From: Sphingomonadaceae bacterium
GTDB lineage: Bacteria > Pseudomonadota > Alphaproteobacteria > Sphingomonadales > Sphingomonadaceae
Direction: 5' to 3'
Assembly: GCA_024236155.1 (NCBI GenBank)
Contig: JACKLA010000001.1
Location: 930,001-994,000 of the forward strand
Length of the DNA: 64,000 nucleotides
The notes under the pieces were generated by a model. It had not been told where the DNA came from. It did not search any database and saw only the letters and a list, made by a program, of their open reading frames with translations. The first letter of the stretch is position 1; every line of letters starts with the position of its first letter. Shown in pieces: positions 8,428-16,541 of this stretch. The translations under genes and the position numbers were made by a program.

Positions 8428-9183
8428 ATGCGCAAGGCAGGGGAATTTGAGCCGGTGGCGACCGTCAAGAGTGTAGAAGTTGCGGTAAGGATACTCGAGG
8501 TTCTGACCGAATCGACCGATCCGGTCCGCGTAACCGAGCTCGCTCGCCACCTCGATATGACCAAGGCGCGGGTCTCGCGCCACTTGCAGACATTGACCGC
8601 GCTGGGTCTGGTCGACCGCGCGCAAGGCGGTGCGGAAGGCTATGTCTTCGGGCGCAAGCTGCTGAAATTCGGTCGCGCTGCGGTTTATCGCAGCAATATC
8701 GTCGAAATCGCGCGCCCATATCTACATGATCTGTGCCAGGCGACAGGGCACACCGCGCTGCTTGCGACGCCCACGCGCGGCGGTGCGATGGTCGTGGCAT
8801 CTGCTCCCAGCCTGCATGAGCCGGGGGTGATGATCCATCCGGGCACATTGCTGCAGTTGCCTGCATCCCCGTCGGCACGGTTGATCCACTACTTCGAACA
8901 GCAAAAACCCACGCCCCCGCGGGTGCAGGAGAACCTTGCCCGTTTTGGCGTCGATTTCGAAGTGGATACGCGCGGGAACGGCCTGGGCTCGATTGCCGTG
9001 CCGATTTTCGAACCTGACGGGCTGATCTGCGCAACGTTTGGCGTAATCTTGTCGTCTACCTTGCTGATCCCGGAACCGGCAGGCGACCTTGTCAGGCCGA
9101 TCAAGGAAGTCGCCGAGCTCATCCAGAGCCAGTATGCCGAAGGGGCGATTTCCCCCCTGATGCCCGAATATATTGGCAACTGA
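8428..9183 (+). CDS. IclR-family transcriptional regulator
   Basis: This 251-residue protein has an N-terminal winged helix-turn-helix (residues about 12-70, with VTELARHLDMTKARVSRHLQTL as the recognition region). A C-terminal IclR effector domain follows (GHTALLATPTRGGAMVVAS through GLGSIAVPIFEPDG). IclR proteins sense aromatic or oxo-acid metabolites and control adjacent catabolic genes. It follows the LigB gene by 128 bp and ends 6 bp before the convergent M20 gene. It probably binds the 7222-7244 palindrome. Confidence 0.9.
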   Translation: MRKAGEFEPVATVKSVEVAVRILEVLTESTDPVRVTELARHLDMTKARVSRHLQTLTALGLVDRAQGGAEGYVFGRKLLKFGRAAVYRSNIVEIARPYLHDLCQATGHTALLATPTRGGAMVVASAPSLHEPGVMIHPGTLLQLPASPSARLIHYFEQQKPTPPRVQENLARFGVDFEVDTRGNGLGSIAVPIFEPDGLICATFGVILSSTLLIPEPAGDLVRPIKEVAELIQSQYAEGAISPLMPEYIGN

Positions 9184-9189
9184 CGCGGG

Positions 9190-10365
9190 CTAATCGATGT
9201 CCGTATCGGCCAGCCGGTCGATGAAATCTTCGCACAGGGCAAGCTGCTCCGGCGCGACATATTCGTCGGGCTTGTGTGCCTGGCTTATCGAGCCTGGGCC
9301 GCAGATTATGCTGGGCACATCGGCCTGGCTGAACAGGCCTGCTTCAGAGCCGAAGGTGACGTGCCCCGGCTCCGCATTGCTCCCGACGAGGCGCTGGACG
9401 TAACGGACCAGTGGGTCGTCCTCATCGATCGAAAAGCCCGGAACGCTGCCTTTCCGGTCGATCCGGATCGCCGCTTCCGGCGCGATTGCTCGCATTTCCG
9501 GCACCAGCACTTCGTCGGCGAAGTTGCGGATTTCATCCAGCAGGGCAGCCTGGTCGGTCCATGGCAGCGTGCGCATGTCGAACCGGAACACGCATCGCGC
9601 CGGGACCACGTTCGCGGCATGGCCAGCCTCGATTACGCAAGTCTGCAGCGTTGAGAAGGGCACTTCATAGCCTTCATGCCGTTCCTCTTCTCGCTGCAAC
9701 CGCTCTGCGACTTCGCGAATGTGGCAGATGAGCCGCGCAGCATATTCAAGCGCATTCACGCCCTGCGGTGCGAGTGAACTGTGCACTTCACGCCCCTCGA
9801 CGGAGACGTTGAAGACCGATCCGCTCTTGTGTCCTACCACTGCGCGCATGCTGCTCGGTTCGCCGACAATGCACCCCCGGGGACGGATCCCGGCCTTGAC
9901 CATGTCCGCGATCAGATGCGGTGCGCCCTTGCAGCCGATCTCTTCATCAAAGCTGAAAGCGAGATGGACGGGCGCTGTGCGTTTGCCAGCCAGGAGCCGG
10001 GGAACCTTGGCCAGTGCGACCGCGACAAAACCCTTCATGTCACAGGTCCCGCGCCCGTAAAGCAGGCCGTCACGCTCGGTAAGGGTGAAGGGGTCGGTGC
10101 TCCAGTTCTGGTCGTCGACCGGGACGACGTCGGTGTGTCCGGAGAGGACGATACCGCCATCGCCATCGCCAATGGTGGCAAACAGGTTCGATTTGCCGGG
10201 TTCCGCCCCCCGCGTGATCCGGCTTTCGATCCCATGTCCTGCCAGATATTCGCGCACCCATTCGATCAGGGCATCGTTGGGATCGCGCGAGACCGTTGGA
10301 AAGGCCACCAGTTGGCGCAGGATGTCGATCGTCTGTTCGGTGGGCCTGCGCTGCGTTGCGGACAT
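9190..10365 (-). CDS. M20-family deacetylase, acetylornithine deacetylase (ArgE)-like
   Basis: Start ATG 10365 gives 391 residues. An upstream extension to 10431 would run into the ThDP gene and lacks family similarity. The M20 metallopeptidase motifs are complete: SGHTDVVPVD (first His-x-Asp), GRGTCDMKG (bridging Asp), DEEIGCKGAP (catalytic Glu-Glu) and EPSS. A dimerisation domain occupies roughly residues 185-300, and GSEAGLF...GPGSISQAHKPDE carries the last His ligand. Spacing and length match ArgE. It lies 10 bp downstream of the ThDP enzyme, in the same transcript, so in this setting it may deacylate a catabolic N-acyl amino acid rather than make ornithine. Confidence 0.85.
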   Translation of the reverse strand: MSATQRRPTEQTIDILRQLVAFPTVSRDPNDALIEWVREYLAGHGIESRITRGAEPGKSNLFATIGDGDGGIVLSGHTDVVPVDDQNWSTDPFTLTERDGLLYGRGTCDMKGFVAVALAKVPRLLAGKRTAPVHLAFSFDEEIGCKGAPHLIADMVKAGIRPRGCIVGEPSSMRAVVGHKSGSVFNVSVEGREVHSSLAPQGVNALEYAARLICHIREVAERLQREEERHEGYEVPFSTLQTCVIEAGHAANVVPARCVFRFDMRTLPWTDQAALLDEIRNFADEVLVPEMRAIAPEAAIRIDRKGSVPGFSIDEDDPLVRYVQRLVGSNAEPGHVTFGSEAGLFSQADVPSIICGPGSISQAHKPDEYVAPEQLALCEDFIDRLADTDID

Positions 10366-10375
10366 GCCGGGATTC

Positions 10376-12022
10376 CTATCGCACCTTGCGCCCATGGATA
10401 TGCTTCCAGGGCGACGGGAATTCTTCGTCATGGACCGGGCATTCTATCAGGACCGGCCCCTTCACCTGCTTCGCCTCACGCAAGGCCATCCGCAAGCCTT
10501 CCGGCCCTTCCGCTCGCAGGGCTGCCATGCCGAAACTTTGCGCCAGGGCGACAAAGTCCGGATTGTGCAGCTCGCAGGCGATGTGGCGCCCGCCATAGGC
10601 AGATGCCTGGATGCGTTTCACATTTCCGAAGTGGCCATCGGTAAATACGATCGCAATCAAGTGGATATCGTGGAGCATGGCGGTCGCCAGTTCAGGCATG
10701 GTATACATGAAGCCGCCATCGCCATTGATCGAGATGACCTGGCGATCGCCCGCACCGACCTGCGCGCCCAGCGCCGTTGCGAAACCATAGCCTAACGTGC
10801 CCTGGAAGCTCGAGTGCACGAAACTGCGCGGCGCCTTGACCGGGAACGCGTAGCGACCGACATAGGCGACCTGCGTCATTTCATCCACGAGCACATCGTC
10901 ATCGGCCATCTCCGAACGAAGCGCGTCGAGATAGGCAATCTGAGGTGCAAGCTCTTCCTTGATGGCATTTTCGAATTGTCCGCGAACCGCGGCAATTTCC
11001 TCAAGGCGGGATTCGCGTTGCGGGTTTTGGGTGGCGATTGCATCGGCCAGTGCACGCGCGCCATCGCTGGCATCGGCAATGATCGCCGCATCGGCGAGCG
11101 CAATCTTGTTGGTCTCACTATAGTCGAGGTCGATCCGCACGATCCTGAGCGACGGGTCGTGGCCCCACTCGCGCAATTGCTGCAGCCTGGTGCCGATCCC
11201 GATGACACAGTCGGTATCCGCCCACATTCCGTTCGCGGCAGCTCCGGGCAGGTGATACGGATCTTCTGCGGGTACGACACCGCGGCCCATATTGCGGGTG
11301 ACGATGGGGGCCTGGAGTTCCTCGGCCAGCGCGCGAACTTCATCCCCCGCGTCCATCGCGCCCGAGCCTACGATGATCATCGGCTTCTTTGCCGCCAGGC
11401 ACAGTTCGGCAGCCTTGTCGATCATCGACGGATCAACCGCAGGCTTCGTTATCGAGGGAAGCGCGGCGGGATAGGCAGCATTGGTGCGCTGTGCGAGGAT
11501 ATCGGGCGGAATCTCCAATGCCACGGGACGCGGGCGTCCTGAGAGAAGCTGCCGAAACGCCTCGTCCACCAGGCCGGGTATCTCGCTCGCATGGCGCGCG
11601 CGCGCCGTCCATTTGGTCAGGCCGCGCAGCAGGCCCGTCTGGTCCTCTATTTCGTGCAGCGCCCCGAGCCCGCGCCCGTGGAAGGCGCTGTTGATGGTGC
11701 TGGTCAGGCAAAGTACGCGGGCATTGCAGGCCCATGCCGTTGCTAGCGCAGCCCCGCCGTTAAGCACGCCTGGACCGGGCACGATCGCGCATACACCCGG
11801 CTTGCCCGTCGCCATGGCATAGCCGAACGCCATATAGGCCGCGCCTTGCTCGTGGCGGCAATGGTAAACGCGGGGGGCATCCGGCTTGCGCTGGATGGCA
11901 TCGAAAAGCTGGTCAAGCTGGACGCCGGGCACGCCGAACAATTGATCGATCGACCAGCGTTCAAGCCCTTCGACAAGGAGGTCGCCGCCCGTTTTTCCGC
12001 TCTCGTTGCCCGTCTGCACCAT
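10376..12022 (-). CDS. Thiamine diphosphate-dependent enzyme (acetolactate synthase/benzoylformate decarboxylase superfamily)
   Basis: ATG 12022 has GGGAAG just upstream and gives 548 residues. The Pyr domain carries the ThDP-activating Glu58 in CRHEQGAAYMAFGYA. A central TPP-M domain follows (AKKPMIIVGSGAMDAG...). The PP domain has GDGGFMYTMPELATAM followed by VFTDGHFGN, the GDG-x(n)-N/D cofactor-binding motif with Asp in the variable place. Candidate reactions are decarboxylation or ligation of 2-oxo acids. There is no small regulatory subunit, so biosynthetic acetolactate synthase is unlikely. It is likely co-transcribed with the M20 gene. Confidence 0.87.
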   Translation of the reverse strand: MVQTGNESGKTGGDLLVEGLERWSIDQLFGVPGVQLDQLFDAIQRKPDAPRVYHCRHEQGAAYMAFGYAMATGKPGVCAIVPGPGVLNGGAALATAWACNARVLCLTSTINSAFHGRGLGALHEIEDQTGLLRGLTKWTARARHASEIPGLVDEAFRQLLSGRPRPVALEIPPDILAQRTNAAYPAALPSITKPAVDPSMIDKAAELCLAAKKPMIIVGSGAMDAGDEVRALAEELQAPIVTRNMGRGVVPAEDPYHLPGAAANGMWADTDCVIGIGTRLQQLREWGHDPSLRIVRIDLDYSETNKIALADAAIIADASDGARALADAIATQNPQRESRLEEIAAVRGQFENAIKEELAPQIAYLDALRSEMADDDVLVDEMTQVAYVGRYAFPVKAPRSFVHSSFQGTLGYGFATALGAQVGAGDRQVISINGDGGFMYTMPELATAMLHDIHLIAIVFTDGHFGNVKRIQASAYGGRHIACELHNPDFVALAQSFGMAALRAEGPEGLRMALREAKQVKGPVLIECPVHDEEFPSPWKHIHGRKVR

Positions 12023-12159
12023 TTCTTCCCTTTTTGATCGAACTGCGGGCCTGCGCAATCGGCGAGTGCCCTCAAACCTGCTTACTGGCTCGCCACTGGA
12101 GGATTATGTCTCAACATGCAAGACAATGTTGCGTATAACGATCCTAAATCGGAATATGG

Positions 12160-12585
12160 CTATTCCTCGAGAGGGTGCTGCGCCAGTGTGACGAAGCATT
12201 CGTTGAGCAAGTGCCATTGCTTGTTCGCGTCGGTTACCCATGTGGCAAGATAGACGCCCGTTCGCTGTTCAGCATCCTCGTGCGAAGTGGACCAGCTCCC
12301 GCGCTCTGCCACCCGTTGCAGGCATTCTCCGACCAGCACCTCTGTAGGCTGGCGTATGATGTGCGCCAGCGTGCCGCTCGTCAGGTCACGCCACAGCGCT
12401 TTGACCAACGCGTCCCGCCCGACCGGCAGTCCGTGGGACCCTGGCAGGGCGACATAGCGCGGATCGAGCGTGTCCTCGAATCGCGCCCGGTCATGGGTTG
12501 CCAGTGCTGCGTTTGATTCGATCCGCCGCCGGAGGATCGTTTTCCTGATTGTCTCGGCCGGCTTGCCCATGGTGTCTGTCATCAT
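12160..12585 (-). CDS. NTF2-like (SnoaL/DUF4440-type) protein
   Basis: The frame is open from 12693, but recognisable sequence begins near ETIRKTI, so I prefer ATG 12585 (141 residues), with ATG 12582 also possible. The ribosome-binding site is weak either way. The predicted cone-shaped alpha+beta fold fits an NTF2-like domain: helical ILRRRIESNAALATHD, then AlPGSHGLPVGRDALVKALW and beta strands with GERGSWS and YLATWVTDANKQWHLLNE. Such proteins act as small isomerases, dehydratases or polyketide cyclases, or as ligand-binding proteins. It lies upstream of the ThDP and M20 genes on the same strand (137-bp gap), so it may belong to the same pathway. Function unassigned. Confidence 0.65.
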   Translation of the reverse strand: MMTDTMGKPAETIRKTILRRRIESNAALATHDRARFEDTLDPRYVALPGSHGLPVGRDALVKALWRDLTSGTLAHIIRQPTEVLVGECLQRVAERGSWSTSHEDAEQRTGVYLATWVTDANKQWHLLNECFVTLAQHPLEE

Positions 12586-12687
12586 GAAATTCGGTGCCTT
12601 TCTGTGCCGAAACAGCTGACGAATATGCATTTGAGCGGAGCCGCCCGCCTCGCTGTGCACAATCGCGCTTGACATAATATGAGAGTC

Positions 12688-12706
12688 TGTCACGTAATAC
12701 GTTACA
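12688..12706. promoter_or_regulatory. Near-perfect 19-bp palindrome upstream of the TonB-dependent receptor
   Basis: TGTcACGTAaTACGTtACA matches its own reverse complement at all but one mirrored pair (plus the central base) and lies 138 bp before the receptor ATG. TTGACA stands at 12669-12674 on the plus strand just upstream. The shape TGT-n-ACGT...ACGT-n-ACA suits a dimeric regulator (LacI, GntR or MarR class). No cognate regulator is encoded next to it. Confidence 0.45.
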
Positions 12707-12843
12707 CCGTGTTGCTATTCGTTCCAACTGCAATCAGGTGAACGAGGGCAATCTGGGCAGGGAGATAGTTAGAAACGGCGTCGTGCATGGATTGCAGGCG
12801 CCCGCTGGCCTCATCACGGGCCAGAACGTAAGGGGAAACAAAG

Positions 12844-15051
12844 ATGAGGTTTTCACAAATTGATTCTCGTGCGCTTCGAAGCGCCTCGGTCGGTGCCATC
12901 GCAATGGCTCTGGCAGCAACGGCCATGCCGGCACACGCACAACAGGCTCCCCCGGAGGAAGAGGCGGGCGGCATTCCTGAGATCATCGTTACTGCCGAGA
13001 AGCGTGAAACAAGTTTGCAGAGTACACCGCTTGCGATCTCTGCGATCAGCGCAGACCAGTTGCGTGAACAGAATGTCGAGAATCTGATGGACATCGGCGC
13101 TCTTGCGCCCAACGTGATGGCAGGTAGCCAGTCTGCAACGGGTGGGCAGAATGGCGGCTTCTTCATTCGAGGGATTGGCCAGGACCGTTCCGGGATCACC
13201 TTCGACCAAGGTGTCGGCGTATACGTCGATGATGTCTACATGAGCCGCAGCGATGCCAGTTTCCTGTCAATCATAGACGTAGATCGCATCGAAGTCTTGC
13301 GTGGCCCCCAGGGAACGCTTTTCGGCAAGAACACGATCGGCGGGGCAATACGGTACATTACCAAGCAGCCCGACGACGAATTCAGCGGATTCATTGATGG
13401 GACCATCGGCAGCTATGACCGGCTGGACGTCAAGGGATCGGTCAACATCCCACTTTCTGAATCGCTCTTTGTCAAGGCAACGTTTGGCGCCCTCAACCGG
13501 GACGGCTTTCTTGACCACGTGGCGGATGATATAAAGGATGGGGACGAAGATGTCCGCTACGGTCGCCTTCAGGTTCGCGCGTTGCTCGGAGATTCAGTGA
13601 CGCTGGACCTGTCTGCCAGCAAGACGGTTTCCAAGAACAACGGGCGGGCATACATTACCGATTTCATTGACCCCAATGACACTTTCATCGTTCGATTCAC
13701 GACCAAGACGGGCATTCCGTTCGACTCGCGCTATGTCAGCCCCGACAATCATACCCGTTATGGAGGTGACGACACCGGCTATCGCTACGATGGCTACATG
13801 TTGTCTGCGGTATTGTCTGCAGATCTGTCTGACGCGCTGACTGTCAAATCCATCACCAGCTACATGGGAGCAGACGTAACTTCGAAGAACGATTGGGATG
13901 GCACCGGTTTCTCAGTTTACGACATCCGCAATGATCGTTCGCTTGACCAGTTTTCACAGGAACTTCAAGTTCTGGGCTCCGCAGTAGACAGCCGCTTGAA
14001 CTATGTCCTTGGCGTCTATTACCTGCGCGAAACGCCGTATGATTTCACAACGGTCAATACTGCCTTTGATTCGCAGTTCCCTGCGCCTCGCCGGACGAAC
14101 CAAGAACAGAAGGTCGATAGCTACGCGGCGTTTGCGCAGGCGACTTTTGACGTAACTGAACAACTGTCGATCACCGGCGGCCTTCGCTACAGCAAGGACA
14201 AGAAGGAGGCGACTTCAAACCATCTGGTGACTGGCTATAGCGGTAGCGGCCAAGGCAGTTGGGATGATTTCTCACCGCGGGTTTCGGTCGAATATCAGTG
14301 GTCGCCGACTGTCATGACCTATGCGGCAGTGACCAAGGGCTTCCGCAGTGGCGGCATAAACGTGCTGACATCGGGCCCTGTCGACTATTCGAGCCGAAAC
14401 TACGACCCGGAGACAGTCTGGAACTACGAAGCGGGTATCCGCACCGACCTGCTCGACCGAAGGGTTCGTTTTAACGTGACCGGTTTCCACATGGAATACA
14501 AGGATCAGCAACTCACGGCACTGAACACAGCCACTAACGTCGTCTATATCCAGAATGTCGGCAAGGCGCACCGAACCGGCCTTGAAATTGAGACAGCCAT
14601 CGTTCCGGTCGATGGGCTCAAGCTTCAGGGCAACCTTGGCTATCTCGAATCGCAATATGACGATGTAGGTTCTGCCACGGGTGTGTCGGAAAGCAGCCGT
14701 GTGTTGCGTTCGCCAAAATGGACCTACACCGTTGGAGGATCATATGAAATTCCCATCGGAGAGGGCAACGTCACGCCGAGCTTGAGCTACAATTATCGTT
14801 CCAAGCAATCGACTACTTCGACCGACGGCAATTCCGTGTTGCTGGACGGCTACGGGACATTGAGCGCTCGAATTCAGTACAATGCGCCGGATGATAGGTG
14901 GAGTCTGGCGGCATTCGCAACAAATGTCACTGACAAGACCTATTTCATCGGCGGCATCGACTTCGCACGTCGAGAATCGCTGATTGGCGTCAGCCAGCTC
15001 GACGTGGGGCGTCCGCGTGAGTTTGGCGTAAATCTGCGCTATAACTTCTAG
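12844..15051 (+). CDS. TonB-dependent outer-membrane receptor
   Basis: The 735-residue precursor has AGGGGAAA before ATG 12844 and a signal peptide ending near AMPAHAQQ (residue 34). EIIVTAEKRETSLQ is a TonB box. The plug domain includes FFIRGIGQDR and DVDRIEVLRGPQGTLFGKNTIGGAI, the family signature. The remaining C-terminal ~550 residues form the beta-barrel, ending in the aromatic terminal NLRYNF. It belongs to the sphingomonad group that imports plant- or lignin-derived substrates rather than siderophores (inference from its place beside the aromatic cluster). It is divergent from the NTF2/ThDP genes. Confidence 0.93.
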   Translation: MRFSQIDSRALRSASVGAIAMALAATAMPAHAQQAPPEEEAGGIPEIIVTAEKRETSLQSTPLAISAISADQLREQNVENLMDIGALAPNVMAGSQSATGGQNGGFFIRGIGQDRSGITFDQGVGVYVDDVYMSRSDASFLSIIDVDRIEVLRGPQGTLFGKNTIGGAIRYITKQPDDEFSGFIDGTIGSYDRLDVKGSVNIPLSESLFVKATFGALNRDGFLDHVADDIKDGDEDVRYGRLQVRALLGDSVTLDLSASKTVSKNNGRAYITDFIDPNDTFIVRFTTKTGIPFDSRYVSPDNHTRYGGDDTGYRYDGYMLSAVLSADLSDALTVKSITSYMGADVTSKNDWDGTGFSVYDIRNDRSLDQFSQELQVLGSAVDSRLNYVLGVYYLRETPYDFTTVNTAFDSQFPAPRRTNQEQKVDSYAAFAQATFDVTEQLSITGGLRYSKDKKEATSNHLVTGYSGSGQGSWDDFSPRVSVEYQWSPTVMTYAAVTKGFRSGGINVLTSGPVDYSSRNYDPETVWNYEAGIRTDLLDRRVRFNVTGFHMEYKDQQLTALNTATNVVYIQNVGKAHRTGLEIETAIVPVDGLKLQGNLGYLESQYDDVGSATGVSESSRVLRSPKWTYTVGGSYEIPIGEGNVTPSLSYNYRSKQSTTSTDGNSVLLDGYGTLSARIQYNAPDDRWSLAAFATNVTDKTYFIGGIDFARRESLIGVSQLDVGRPREFGVNLRYNF

Positions 15052-15070
15052 CGCATCGGAGACGTGAGCA

Positions 15071-15104
15071 GCAGGGGCGCGTCACGATCGTGGCGCGCCC
15101 CTGC
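15071..15104. terminator. Strong hairpin after the TonB receptor gene
   Basis: GCAGGGGCGCG (15071-15081) pairs perfectly with CGCGCCCCTGC (15094-15104), and the intervening CACGATCGTG is self-complementary, so almost all 34 bases can pair. It starts 20 bp after the receptor stop. There is no T-run, so it may be a Rho-assisted terminator or a mRNA 3' stabiliser. Confidence 0.6.
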
Positions 15105-15139
15105 AAGTGGGTATTGTACGAGCGACGGATAGGCGTGAG

Positions 15140-16027
15140 ATGACAGGACAAAGACGAGATTTCCTTCGCGGGGCCGCGATTGGCACGCTGGGGGCAATGG
15201 CCGCCGCCCCGGCATTCGGCCAGACGCATGGCGCGGGCCATGGGCCGGGGCACGGTATGACGGGAGGCGCCGCAGCGTCCCCCGATGGCCGGGCCAGGGT
15301 CGCAGGTCACGGAGTACTCGGTTACCCGGGACGCGGCGAAGGCAAGCCCGTGATCGCGATGCTGATCCACCCAAAACTGGTGATGCAGGACCTTGTCGGC
15401 CCGATGACCGTGTTCAACCTGATGCATTCCGAAATGCATCTCGTGTGGAAGAAATACGAACCGGTTGTTTCAGAGATCGGTGTTCCGCTGTTTCCTTCTA
15501 CCAGTTTTGCCGAATGCCCGAAGGACGTTGACATTCTGTTCGTTCCGGGTGGACTCGACGGGACGATTGCTTGTCTGGACGATCCCGAAGTCTTGGCTTT
15601 TCTGGCCGACATGGGTTCGCGCGCCAAATATGTGACGAGCGTGTGTACGGGGGCCCTGCTGCTGGGGGCGGCCGGATTGCTAAAGGGCTACAAGGCCACT
15701 ACCTTGTGGAACGTGCATGACCAACTCGCCATCTACGGTGCCACCCCGGTTCACGAACGCGTGGTCATTGACGGCAACCGGATGACCGGCGGGGGCGTCA
15801 CTGCCGGGATCGATTTCGGCCTGACCCTGGCCGCCAGGATACGCAGCCCCGAAGACGCGATGCGCTATCAGCTGATTATCGAATACGCTCCTGACCCGCC
15901 TTTCAACGCCGGACTCCCTGAAACTGCCCCCAAGGAAGCGGTCGAGCGCATGCTGAAAGGGCGCGCGCCGGTGGTCGACCTTGCGCGCGAGAAGGGTGAG
16001 GCAATCGCGGCTGGCTGGAGCAGTTGA
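15140..16027 (+). CDS. Tat-exported DJ-1/PfpI family protein, isonitrile hydratase-like
   Basis: ATG 15140 opens a 295-residue precursor with a twin-arginine signal (RRDFLRGAAIGTLGAMAAAPAFGQ region, the RR at residues 5-6), so the folded protein is exported to the periplasm. A His/Gly-rich stretch (HGAGHGPGHGM) follows cleavage and could bind metal. The DJ-1/PfpI domain has the nucleophile Cys in SVCTGALLLGAAG, then TTLWNVHDQL and GGGVTAGIDFGLTL, closely parallel to the cytosolic paralogue at 5501-6202. Export is unusual for this family. The copper genes follow directly on the same strand, 55 bp downstream. Confidence 0.85.
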   Translation: MTGQRRDFLRGAAIGTLGAMAAAPAFGQTHGAGHGPGHGMTGGAAASPDGRARVAGHGVLGYPGRGEGKPVIAMLIHPKLVMQDLVGPMTVFNLMHSEMHLVWKKYEPVVSEIGVPLFPSTSFAECPKDVDILFVPGGLDGTIACLDDPEVLAFLADMGSRAKYVTSVCTGALLLGAAGLLKGYKATTLWNVHDQLAIYGATPVHERVVIDGNRMTGGGVTAGIDFGLTLAARIRSPEDAMRYQLIIEYAPDPPFNAGLPETAPKEAVERMLKGRAPVVDLAREKGEAIAAGWSS

Positions 16028-16064
16028 TGATTTCTCGGCACGGCCCTTGGCGTCCTGCCGTTTT

Positions 16065-16081
16065 CCTGCAAGGCTTGCAGG
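16065..16081. promoter_or_regulatory. Perfect 17-bp palindrome before the copper gene cluster
   Basis: CCTGCAAG (16065-16072) and CTTGCAGG (16074-16081) flank a central G, ending 1 bp before ATG 16083. It could be an operator for a metalloregulator or a small translational hairpin covering the start of the next gene. No T-run follows, so a terminator is less likely. Confidence 0.45.
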
Positions 16082-16082
16082 C

Positions 16083-16463
16083 ATGAACAGCCCGCTTGCC
16101 TGCCTGCCCAGACAACACGCGATAATGCGGTTGTTCGGCATCGCCCTGCTGCTCGTTGCAAGCTTTTCGATGGTTCACCTGCGTGCCCAGGAACTTCACG
16201 GCGCGCCGGTTTCCACCGCGCATTGCGACGCGATGGCAATGGCGCAAGAGCAGGTCGGCGATGACGAGGGACATGGTGACCTCGGAAAACATGGCAAGGT
16301 TGCCAAGGGCGCGTCCTGCGCGATGGCGTGTGCCTGCATAACGGTGGACGATTTGTATGCCGACCAGCCATTCCGGCTCCGTTCCCTGCCACAGCCGGAT
16401 AGCATGACAGTATCGCTTGCCGGAATCGAGCCGACATTGCTCCTCCCCCCGCCAAAGGGCTGA
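16083..16463 (+). CDS. Small Cys/His-containing exported protein of the copper cluster
   Basis: ATG 16083 gives 126 residues. An internal ATG at 16125 would begin exactly at the hydrophobic segment MRLFGIALLLVASFSMVHLRAQ, which is a signal peptide or membrane anchor. The mature part holds HCDAMAMAQEQ, an acidic/His stretch (DDEGHGDLGKHGK) and the cysteine cluster CAMACAC, all plausible Cu(I)/Cu(II) ligands. Genes of this size and composition often precede copA in sphingomonads. I do not recognise a named family. It lies 78 bp before copA. Confidence 0.65.
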   Translation: MNSPLACLPRQHAIMRLFGIALLLVASFSMVHLRAQELHGAPVSTAHCDAMAMAQEQVGDDEGHGDLGKHGKVAKGASCAMACACITVDDLYADQPFRLRSLPQPDSMTVSLAGIEPTLLLPPPKG

Positions 16464-16541
16464 GGGTTTCGGCCTGACGCGCCGAATCCATCACGCCTTT
16501 CCGGAATCAGGCTGCGCCCCTGCGGCGCGGAGGAACTTGCC

